Below, piece after piece: positions 1 to 6,590 of a DNA stretch of 7,661 nucleotides. The stretch covers positions 1 to 7,661 of the forward strand of contig JAWXVF010000127.1 in assembly GCA_044425555.1 (NCBI GenBank), in the 5' to 3' direction. The stretch's first letter is position 1, and each line of letters opens with the position of its first letter. The notes beneath the pieces were generated by a model. The model was given only the letters and a program-made list of their open reading frames with translations, was not told where the DNA came from and ran no database searches. The position numbers were made by a program, and so were the translations under genes. Source of the stretch: JAWXVE01 sp044425555. Lineage in GTDB: Bacteria; Bacillota; Clostridia; Lachnospirales; Lachnospiraceae.

Positions 1-11
1 GATATTGCTCT

Positions 12-1217
12 TTAAAATTCATCTAATCTATTCTCTCCTGCCTGCATATTTGTTAATCTATGTGCCAAGGTATCAATTCCTACGGCACCTATTGGTGCTG
101 TTAATAGTATCGCTACTACGGCTGTTGTTAATATTATTTCTCCACAAGGTAAGCCCATTGCAAGTGGAATTCCTCCAATCGCAGCTTGCACTGTTGCTTT
201 TGGGGTATAAGCAATAGAACAAAAAATTCGCTCTTTCCATTCTAACCTTGCTCCTATGGTACTAATCCACACTCCTAACATTCGAAAGATTAATCCACCA
301 CCTACTATAATCATTGCAAATCCCACTTCTTTACGTAAATACTCTATATTTACACTTGCTCCTACTAATACAAATAAAATAATTTCAGCTGCCACCCATA
401 ACTTTTCATAAGCATTCGATAAAGAAATAGCAACAGTTTTCCTCTTATGATAAATTGTTATTCCCACACTCATGATGGCAAGTAGGGCTGATATTGGTAT
501 GTACTCCCCTATTTTCTCTTCTAATCCTAATAATAAAAATGAACTACTTAATAATAGAATCACTTCCATTGCATTAGAAAAACTACACCAATTTATTACC
601 TTTATATAGATTACACCCGTTATTATACCGATTAGAACACCTAATACAATTGAGATGGGAATCTCTAATAACATATTGCTAGATAAATTCCCTCCACTAG
701 CAATAGCCATTACAGATGTAAATAATACAATCACATAAACATCATCTACAGAAACTCCTGCTAAAATCATCTGAGGAATACTTTTCTCTACCCCATACCC
801 TTCCTCCATCATCTTAAGCATACGAGGTACGATTACTGCTGGAGAAACTGCTGCTAATACACACCCCATAAGAACTGCTTCAATCGTTGTAATTCCCATT
901 ATTCTAGGTGCTAATAAGACGATACCCATAATCTCTACAGTTGCAGGTAGAAAACAAAGTAACAATGCAGGTTTGCCCACTTTCCATAAATCATATATAT
1001 TTAGAGCAAGTCCTGCTCTAGTCAATACAATCACTAATGCCACTTGTCTTAATTGGGGTGAAAGTTCTATTATAATAGGATCTAGTATTGATAACATATG
1101 TGGTCCTATCCATACTCCTGCTACAATCATACCAACTAAGCTTGGTAATCGTAGCTTATTACAGATTCTTCCAAAGAATAACCCTGTTAATAACATGATT
1201 CCTATACTTACTAGCAT
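12..1217 (-). CDS. Cation:proton antiporter, Na_H_Exchanger family, SLC9B/NHA-like
   Basis: An integral membrane protein of 401 residues with about 12 hydrophobic segments. It probably exchanges Na+ or another monovalent cation for protons and so helps set cytoplasmic pH and salt. Family marks: LTRAGLALN at 65-73, SPAVIVP at 125-131, GYGVEKSIP at 140-148, the ion-binding pair Asp158-Asp159 in GVSVDDVYVI, Arg312 in FRMLGVW, and YTPKATVQAAIGG at 337-349 with Lys340. These segments match those I recall from the SLC9B (NHA1/NHA2) branch better than NhaP or NhaA. The Asp-Asp pair, in place of Asn-Asp, is associated with electrogenic CPA2-type exchange (family knowledge), which would fit a fermenter that generates a membrane potential with its ATPase. 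Only a short C-terminal tail (about residues 385-401) is present, with no regulatory TrkA or CBS domain. Its ATG lies three bases after the aminopeptidase stop codon with only a weak GGGGA site 11 bases upstream, suggesting translational coupling. Confidence 0.92.
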   Translation of the reverse strand: MLVSIGIMLLTGLFFGRICNKLRLPSLVGMIVAGVWIGPHMLSILDPIIIELSPQLRQVALVIVLTRAGLALNIYDLWKVGKPALLLCFLPATVEIMGIVLLAPRIMGITTIEAVLMGCVLAAVSPAVIVPRMLKMMEEGYGVEKSIPQMILAGVSVDDVYVIVLFTSVMAIASGGNLSSNMLLEIPISIVLGVLIGIITGVIYIKVINWCSFSNAMEVILLLSSSFLLLGLEEKIGEYIPISALLAIMSVGITIYHKRKTVAISLSNAYEKLWVAAEIILFVLVGASVNIEYLRKEVGFAMIIVGGGLIFRMLGVWISTIGARLEWKERIFCSIAYTPKATVQAAIGGIPLAMGLPCGEIILTTAVVAILLTAPIGAVGIDTLAHRLTNMQAGENRLDEF

Positions 1218-1220
1218 ATT

Positions 1221-2345
1221 TTATTCTGTCCCCACTAAATGTTCTGGATTCAAACATTCCAACTCGGATACCACAAAAATCCCATCTTTACGCACTAATA
1301 CATTATCAAAATAAATTTCTCCACCACCATAATCTGCTCTTTGAATCCATACAAGATCCCAATGTAATTTTGAGTGATTCCCATTAGAAGCGGTATCGTA
1401 ACAATTTCCTGGTGTAAAATGAATTGATCCATTAATCTTCTCATCAAAAAGGGTATCTTTCATAGGATGTAAAATATAGGGATTGACACCAATTGCAAAT
1501 TCTCCAATATACCTAGCTCCTTCATCCATATCTAATACTTGATTGATTCGTTCTGTGTCATTCGCTGTTGCCTTTATAATCTTACCATTTTCAAAAGTAA
1601 ATTGAATCTTCTCATAAACAAACCCTTGATATACAGATGGTGTGTTATAAGTAATTGTGCCATTGACTGAATTACGTATTGGAGCAGTATATACTTCTCC
1701 ATCAGGAATGTTACGCAATCCACAACATGGTACTGCTGCTATATCTTTAATAGAAAATGTAATATCTGTATCAGGACCTACCATTCTTACTTGATCTGTT
1801 CGATTCAAATACGTTACAAGAGATTCCATTGCTTTTCCCATTTTAGAATAATCTAGATTGCATACATCAAAATAAAATTTTTCAAAAGCTTCTGAACTAC
1901 TACCTGCCAGTTGTGCCATAGATGCATTTGGATAACGTAACACCACCCATCTAGTATGTGGTACTCTAATTTTGTGGTGAATTGGATCACTATAGAGTTC
2001 ATCATATAATTCCATCTTCTCACGAGGTACATCCGATAATTCAGAGATATTATTCGTACCTCGTATCCCAATATAACAATCCATTTCTTTCATTTCAATC
2101 GAATCCACTTGTGTCATTAGAGAAAGTTGCTCTTTATTACACTCCATTAAAATTTCTCGTAACATTTTTTGATCGGAATAATGTGCAAATGGAATACCAC
2201 CACGCTCATATACTTTTTTTACAATTTCCCTTGCCAAATCACAAGTGGCTTCTCCTACGTAATGTACATATACTTTTTCGCCTTTTTTTACTTTGCACGA
2301 ATAATCTACTAATCCTTCTGCTAATTGTTTAATTCTTTCATCCAT
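1221..2345 (-). CDS. M29-family metallo-aminopeptidase (AmpS/PepS/aminopeptidase T type)
   Basis: Predicted cytoplasmic enzyme that removes N-terminal amino acids from peptides using two metal ions. Its 374 residues are within the family's usual range (about 365-415). The metal-binding and catalytic residues known for M29 enzymes are all visible: Glu217 in NIPDGEVYTAP, Glu282 in GEFAIGVNP, His309, Tyr316 seven residues later, and His328 and Asp330 in LHWDLV. The N-terminal domain (about 1-180) contains the typical KKGEKVYV and VPHTRWVVLRYPN segments. No signal peptide is present. The ATG at 2345-2343 follows a purine-rich run containing AGGAAAGGAAAG. The gene begins 28 bases after the secreted-protein gene and ends three bases before the antiporter gene. 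Likely role is peptide turnover for amino-acid supply; whether it handles products related to its secreted neighbour is speculation. No defect is seen. Confidence 0.93.
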   Translation of the reverse strand: MDERIKQLAEGLVDYSCKVKKGEKVYVHYVGEATCDLAREIVKKVYERGGIPFAHYSDQKMLREILMECNKEQLSLMTQVDSIEMKEMDCYIGIRGTNNISELSDVPREKMELYDELYSDPIHHKIRVPHTRWVVLRYPNASMAQLAGSSSEAFEKFYFDVCNLDYSKMGKAMESLVTYLNRTDQVRMVGPDTDITFSIKDIAAVPCCGLRNIPDGEVYTAPIRNSVNGTITYNTPSVYQGFVYEKIQFTFENGKIIKATANDTERINQVLDMDEGARYIGEFAIGVNPYILHPMKDTLFDEKINGSIHFTPGNCYDTASNGNHSKLHWDLVWIQRADYGGGEIYFDNVLVRKDGIFVVSELECLNPEHLVGTE

Positions 2346-2373
2346 TCTTTCTTTCCTTTCCTATTCATGGAAT

Positions 2374-4932
2374 CTAACCATCTACTCCATTCTCAATATA
2401 TGTGATAAAATAATTACCATTTTCTTGAAACCATGTTCTCACTTCAGAAATACTTTTTTTCGTTAAAATACCCGTTATTGGATCCAAGACCACTACTTCT
2501 GTGGTGTTAAATCCTGTTAATAAAACTGCATCTCCTTCATTTAATAAAACCAACACTGGCATATCACGATTCAAATAAAACAACATATCATTTATTGTAC
2601 AGCCTGTCAAATCAAGAACAGTACTATCTGGCAATGTTCTTTCTAAAATTTCCATAGCAGTATATCCCTGTGCCACTAAATTTTGCGTACTTTGTGTAAC
2701 ACCTTCATACTCTAATATAATATCTATACATTCTGCTAATTGAGAATTATTATCATTAGGAATGTATGAAGTAATTGCCATTATTTGATTACGTGTAGCC
2801 AAGTTCCCCGATTCCCATACCAATTTACCATATTGATTGACTACTACACCAGACAATTCTTTTGCCAATAAGACTGCGTCACTAGCATTATAATACGAAT
2901 TTTCAATTCCATTTCTTGTATATACATAATATTGTGCTGATACATCCTGTTCTTTTTGTATGGCAATGGTTCTTTCTCCTTCATAGAGCACAATTTCAGG
3001 TACAAGTGTTGCTAATTGATTGGCATTTACAATACTTTTTAATATGACTTGAACTATTTTTTTATACTCATACGTAATTACAACTTCTACTTCATTCATT
3101 TTATAAGTTTGTACTTCATTGTTAATAATTTGATCATCTACAATCTTATAGTAAGTAAATTCTATTGGTTCTTCCTCACTTATTATCTTTTTTTGTATTC
3201 GCTCTACCAAAATATGATTATTATTTACTACACAATCAGTCACATAAATATTCTCTTCTTGATATTTTTTTACAACTTCTCCTTGTTGATTCTGTATTTG
3301 TACAAGGTAAATAGGATAAATCCATTGATTGGTACTATTTGTAATAATGTCCTCATCTTTGATAAATCCATATATTAAATCATTTCGTATAAACCCTAAA
3401 CTTTTAATATATTCATTGTGTGGAGCATTAATTATTGTTTCCTCTCCTGATAATAAATCTTTTATAATAATCTGGGAAGACAATTCCCCTGTTCGATCTG
3501 TTTGCCATGCTAACATTTCATTCGTTTCTGAAATATGATAATTACCATCTTCTAATCCATCTATTACTATATCATATTGGTGATTATCTAGGTCAATCGC
3601 ATATATTGCATTCTCTAACATAAGATATAAAATATTATTCTTAGTTAAATACGACATTTGATTAATATTCTGTTTTAAAAGTTCTGCTGATTTTGTATAA
3701 GGAATATAAATTTCTTCTTCTATAGTGTTAAATTGGCTGTCATAATAGTACATCTGTACTCCAATATCCCCTTCTCGACTGCCTCGTTTTTTATAACCAT
3801 ACACTAGAAAACGAACATTACCTGTTTCCTCTACACTTAATATTTTGATCTCATTATTAGCAATATAATCTCTTACTTCTACTTTACTTCCATCATAATA
3901 ATTAAATAGACAGCTGAATTTATTATCTACTAAATTATACGTATATAAAGAATCTGCTATTTCAAAAGCAATAACTGTTCCCCCTTCACTTTCCACTGTT
4001 TCTATATTTGGATCGACAATTCCTAATAGTAATTTATTATTTACTATTTTAAAATCATCCATACTGACAATTTCTTCTGCAGTACGTTCATACTGTAATA
4101 AAAAGATACGCTCTGTTCCATAACGTACTCTATAATATTCCTCTACTTTGCATTGAACCGTTTTATTCTCTCCTTTTATTTCTACTACTGTTTCAATCGT
4201 TATGACGCCTGTTTGTTCTCCTAATTCCTTTAAGGTAATCACTGGATCACCAATCTCTCTTACGGTTAAATCTCCCCACATAATATGAGACAGGCTAGAA
4301 TGTATATTAACATAGTAATACGAAGTATTATCACCACTAGCATTAGGTTCTAGATAAATAGCTAACTCCGCTCCTCGCTCTTTATAAAACGTTACATTAT
4401 GAAATTCCAAAGCAAATGCAATTTTATCATACGCATTGGAATTCGTTGTTTCAATTATTTTAGTGTAATAATAATACGGTGATTTCCCTTCTAATTGCAC
4501 TTGCATAATGAGTGCGTACTCTGTTTCCTTTTGTATTAAATCTTTAATAACAATATCTAATTTTACTTCATTTTTACTTTGCTTATAATCATATACATTC
4601 GTGCTTTCTATTAAGCGCTCTCCATCAATACTTCTTACTTCATAAGAAATACTTTCAATGGTGTCATTAACACTTTTAAATTCTAATTGTATCCTGCGAT
4701 CTTCATCTATTGGAGTAATACTGTTTCTTTGAAATGGCAGTTCCATCTTCTGGTTATTTCCTAATAGATAATTAATTGGTTGGCCTTGATAAATGACTCT
4801 GGCATAAGGCATAGTAGGAGCATTCATTTCTATTGTCATCTCATTATTTCCTTGATTCATCGCATTACTAAAAATAAACGATGCCAATACAAAAATAATA
4901 AAAAATATAAAATATTTAAATAAATTCCTCAT
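2374..4932 (-). CDS. Large secreted or membrane-anchored protein with a degenerate C39-like C-terminal domain
   Basis: An 852-residue protein of unknown function. Residues 5-21 are a strong hydrophobic segment after a short basic start (MRNLFKYF); SNA at 22-24 is a possible signal-peptidase site, otherwise it is an N-terminal anchor. Export across the cytoplasmic membrane is therefore likely, with the bulk outside. Residues about 30-290 are beta-rich without a recognised family. Residues about 315-580 carry repeated short units such as YAIDLDNHQYDIV (444-456) and KDLLSGEETI (491-500), each followed by an aromatic-rich strand, suggesting a beta-propeller (inference). Residues about 685-848 resemble a C39-like papain fold: the AECIDIILEYEG helix (733-744), PVLVLL (792-797), DAVLLTGF (801-808) and VVVLDP (813-818). 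The usual catalytic Cys and His positions appear to be Gln731 and Asp801, so it is probably not a protease. It sits between the methyltransferase and the aminopeptidase, in the same direction. The frame is intact. Confidence 0.8.
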   Translation of the reverse strand: MRNLFKYFIFFIIFVLASFIFSNAMNQGNNEMTIEMNAPTMPYARVIYQGQPINYLLGNNQKMELPFQRNSITPIDEDRRIQLEFKSVNDTIESISYEVRSIDGERLIESTNVYDYKQSKNEVKLDIVIKDLIQKETEYALIMQVQLEGKSPYYYYTKIIETTNSNAYDKIAFALEFHNVTFYKERGAELAIYLEPNASGDNTSYYYVNIHSSLSHIMWGDLTVREIGDPVITLKELGEQTGVITIETVVEIKGENKTVQCKVEEYYRVRYGTERIFLLQYERTAEEIVSMDDFKIVNNKLLLGIVDPNIETVESEGGTVIAFEIADSLYTYNLVDNKFSCLFNYYDGSKVEVRDYIANNEIKILSVEETGNVRFLVYGYKKRGSREGDIGVQMYYYDSQFNTIEEEIYIPYTKSAELLKQNINQMSYLTKNNILYLMLENAIYAIDLDNHQYDIVIDGLEDGNYHISETNEMLAWQTDRTGELSSQIIIKDLLSGEETIINAPHNEYIKSLGFIRNDLIYGFIKDEDIITNSTNQWIYPIYLVQIQNQQGEVVKKYQEENIYVTDCVVNNNHILVERIQKKIISEEEPIEFTYYKIVDDQIINNEVQTYKMNEVEVVITYEYKKIVQVILKSIVNANQLATLVPEIVLYEGERTIAIQKEQDVSAQYYVYTRNGIENSYYNASDAVLLAKELSGVVVNQYGKLVWESGNLATRNQIMAITSYIPNDNNSQLAECIDIILEYEGVTQSTQNLVAQGYTAMEILERTLPDSTVLDLTGCTINDMLFYLNRDMPVLVLLNEGDAVLLTGFNTTEVVVLDPITGILTKKSISEVRTWFQENGNYFITYIENGVDG

Positions 4933-4938
4933 AAATAA

Positions 4939-4944
4939 CTCCTT
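4939..4944 (-). promoter_or_regulatory. Strong ribosome binding site of the secreted-protein gene
   Basis: AAGGAG on the minus strand, six bases before the ATG at 4932-4930, is the best Shine-Dalgarno match in the window. It lies inside the 15-base gap after the methyltransferase stop codon and fixes the start of the long downstream gene. Confidence 0.75.
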
Positions 4945-4947
4945 GCA

Positions 4948-6087
4948 CTACAATAACTTGGTTATCGTAGGTGTGACGTGTAACTCTTTCATAGTATGCC
5001 TTATTTTCATATTAGGAGAAACAAAATTATTCTTTCTCACAGCACGTATTAATAAATTTTTAGGAGTATGTTCCATATCAATAAACTCTAGTATTTGAGT
5101 CTGGTATCCATACTCTGTCAATATATTTGCTCGGATAGCATCTGTCATCAGTGCCGAAATTCTCTCCTTAATAATTCCATATTGTAAAATAGGTGCTAAC
5201 ATTTCATTCTGTATCTGTTGATTCACTTCATGTTGACAACACGGAACAGCAAAGATTACTTTTGCATTCCATTTTACAGCTTTTTCTAATGCATAGTCTG
5301 TTGCCGTATCACATGCGTGCAAACTAACTACCATATCAATTTCTTTCTTGCTTTCATAGTCCTCTATATGACCCACTTGAAAGTTCATTTGATCATATCC
5401 ATATTGCTCTTTTAACTGATTGCACCTTTGCACCACATCTTCTTTTAAATCTAAACCTATAATTTCAACATTTTTCTTTCTTACTATTACTAAATAATAA
5501 TACATTGCAAACGTTAAATATGCTTTTCCACATCCAAAATCTACAATCCGAATAATTTTATATTTTTCTAATTCAGGAAAAATATCCTCCAAAAATTCTA
5601 AATATCGATTTATTTGTTTGAACTTATCATACTTAGCATGTAAAATATTTCCTTCTTTGGATTGTATTCCTAAATCCACCAAAAAAGGGATTACTTCTCC
5701 TTCTGGCAATATATACTTCTTTTTTCTATTATGTGCCAAATCTATTGTTTTACTCTTAGTTTGGTTGACTTTCTTTGTTTTTATTGTAATCTTACCCTGT
5801 TTACTTACTAAAACAATAGTACGACTACTTATTGTTTCTAGCTCTAGTTGCTTAAATGAATGCGTCAATAATTCTTGAATTTCTTGAATCAATTCATCTT
5901 TTGTATAGTTTTTGTGATATACTTTTGTTCCTATATACCTACTTTCTTGAAATAAAAGTATATTTTTCTCCAAAAAAGGACGTACCTTCACCTTGCTAAC
6001 ATCCGTCCCTTTACGTTGATTACTAATGATTAGTTGTACTAATTCTTCTGTCAGATCCATCTTTAATCGTTCTTTTAATTCTTCCAT
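4948..6087 (-). CDS. Class I SAM-dependent methyltransferase, Methyltransf_32-like
   Basis: Predicted cytoplasmic methyltransferase of 379 residues; the substrate is unknown. The SAM-binding Rossmann fold occupies about residues 175-350: motif I VDFGCGKAYL at 182-191, the acidic motif II GLDLKED at 211-217, then VVSLHACDTATDYAL around 253-267 and VPCCQHE at 281-287. The LHACD and PCCxHE elements are characteristic of the PF13679 (Methyltransf_32) group, which also includes the eukaryotic METTL25/RRNAD1 and GSTCD proteins (family recall). Residues 1 to about 145 are a Lys-rich N-terminal region ending in HNRKKKYIL (119-127), a basic segment that might contact nucleic acid (inference). TPKNLLIRA at 341-349 closes the fold, followed by a 30-residue tail. 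It starts after the atp terminator and is followed 15 bases later by the secreted protein gene, with which it probably shares a transcript. The methyltransferase call is firm; an RNA or protein target is open. Confidence 0.88.
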   Translation of the reverse strand: MEELKERLKMDLTEELVQLIISNQRKGTDVSKVKVRPFLEKNILLFQESRYIGTKVYHKNYTKDELIQEIQELLTHSFKQLELETISSRTIVLVSKQGKITIKTKKVNQTKSKTIDLAHNRKKKYILPEGEVIPFLVDLGIQSKEGNILHAKYDKFKQINRYLEFLEDIFPELEKYKIIRIVDFGCGKAYLTFAMYYYLVIVRKKNVEIIGLDLKEDVVQRCNQLKEQYGYDQMNFQVGHIEDYESKKEIDMVVSLHACDTATDYALEKAVKWNAKVIFAVPCCQHEVNQQIQNEMLAPILQYGIIKERISALMTDAIRANILTEYGYQTQILEFIDMEHTPKNLLIRAVRKNNFVSPNMKIRHTMKELHVTPTITKLL

Positions 6088-6092
6088 ATACT

Positions 6093-6097
6093 TCCTT
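6093..6097 (-). promoter_or_regulatory. Ribosome binding site of the methyltransferase gene, abutting the terminator
   Basis: AAGGA on the minus strand lies five bases beyond a good distance to the ATG at 6087-6085 and supports that start. It sits three bases after the terminator U-tract, so very little untranslated leader exists unless the transcript begins inside or upstream of the hairpin. An ATG at 6100-6098 just before it is in a different frame and has no ribosome binding site of its own. Confidence 0.6.
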
Positions 6098-6100
6098 CAT

Positions 6101-6149
6101 AAAAATGCACCTAAAATATACGTTTTCGTATCATTTCGGGTGCACTTTT
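6101..6149 (-). terminator. Rho-independent terminator after atpC
   Basis: On the minus strand AAAAGTGCACC (6149-6139) pairs with GGTGCATTTTT (6111-6101) over 11 positions, including one G-U. Inside it a second helix continues after a C/A mismatch: GAAAT with ATTTT, a bulged G at 6132, then ATACG (6131-6127) with CGTAT (6122-6118), closing on an AAAA loop. About 21 pairs form in total. The 3' arm ends in five T residues, giving the U-tract. Position just past the atpC stop codon and orientation fit the end of the atp transcript. The Shine-Dalgarno of the next gene begins only three bases downstream of the U-tract. Confidence 0.85.
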
Positions 6150-6154
6150 CCTTA

Positions 6155-6559
6155 TTATTTCAATACTTCAATACGTGCCATTGCACGATGTAATGCTGTT
6201 TCAGCTCGTAATAAATCTGTTGCATTTTCTTTCATATTAATACGATTTTCAGCACGTTCTCTTGCAGCTGTAGCACGATCCAAATCAATTTCTGAAGGCC
6301 ATTCAATAATTTCTGCCATAATTGTAATTTTGTCTGCTAGAATTACGGCGAAACCAGAGTGTAGTGCAGCTATTTTTACAGAATCTTCGTTAGTAAGTGC
6401 CAAGATTCCTGGCTGTACAATGACGGTCATTGGAATATGATTCTTAAAAACACCAATTTCACCTTCTGTTGTATTAAACTCAACCATAGTTGCAACATCT
6501 TCATAGAATACTCGATCTGGTGTAATAATTTTGATCTCAAATTCTTGTTCTTTTGCCAT
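6155..6559 (-). CDS. atpC: ATP synthase F1 subunit epsilon
   Basis: Epsilon is part of the central stalk of F1 and regulates ATP hydrolysis. The 134 residues are the normal length. Residues 1 to about 86 form the N-terminal beta-sandwich, with typical ITPDRVFYE, TTEGEIGVFKNHIP and LHSGFAVI segments. Residues about 90-134 form the two C-terminal helices. IDLDRA at 91-96 fits the I(L)DxxRA ATP-binding motif described for Bacillus epsilon, and Arg125 and Arg129 in HRAMAR sit where the other ATP-contacting arginines are found, so ATP-sensing inhibition is plausible (inference). The ATG is preceded by GGAG with five bases of spacing (6565-6568). The gene lies 31 bases after atpD and ends in two in-frame TAA codons in tandem. 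A strong terminator follows six bases beyond the first stop codon, so this is probably the last gene of the atp operon. Confidence 0.97.
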   Translation of the reverse strand: MAKEQEFEIKIITPDRVFYEDVATMVEFNTTEGEIGVFKNHIPMTVIVQPGILALTNEDSVKIAALHSGFAVILADKITIMAEIIEWPSEIDLDRATAARERAENRINMKENATDLLRAETALHRAMARIEVLK

Positions 6560-6590
6560 CTTAACTCCGTTCTTTCACAATAATTACATC

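Noticed and set aside
973..1314. Open frames on the plus strand opposite the antiporter, aminopeptidase, exported protein, methyltransferase and atp genes (for example 973-1314, 1982-2332, 3049-3378, 6105-6440).
   Set aside because: Each lies antisense to a gene with clear family motifs, has no family resemblance or good ribosome binding site, and is expected by chance in AT-rich DNA.
12..6087. A defence or secretion system built from the methyltransferase, the C39-like protein and the peptidase.
   Set aside because: The methyltransferase lacks DNA-methylase marks, no nuclease or ABC exporter is present, the C39-like domain is not on a transporter, and the surrounding genes are housekeeping types.
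6111..6320. A promoter for the methyltransferase unit inside the end of atpC or in the terminator loop (TATATT at about 6121-6116).
   Set aside because: No -35 and -10 pair with suitable spacing was found; the TATATT is part of the hairpin's inner stem and has no matching upstream box.
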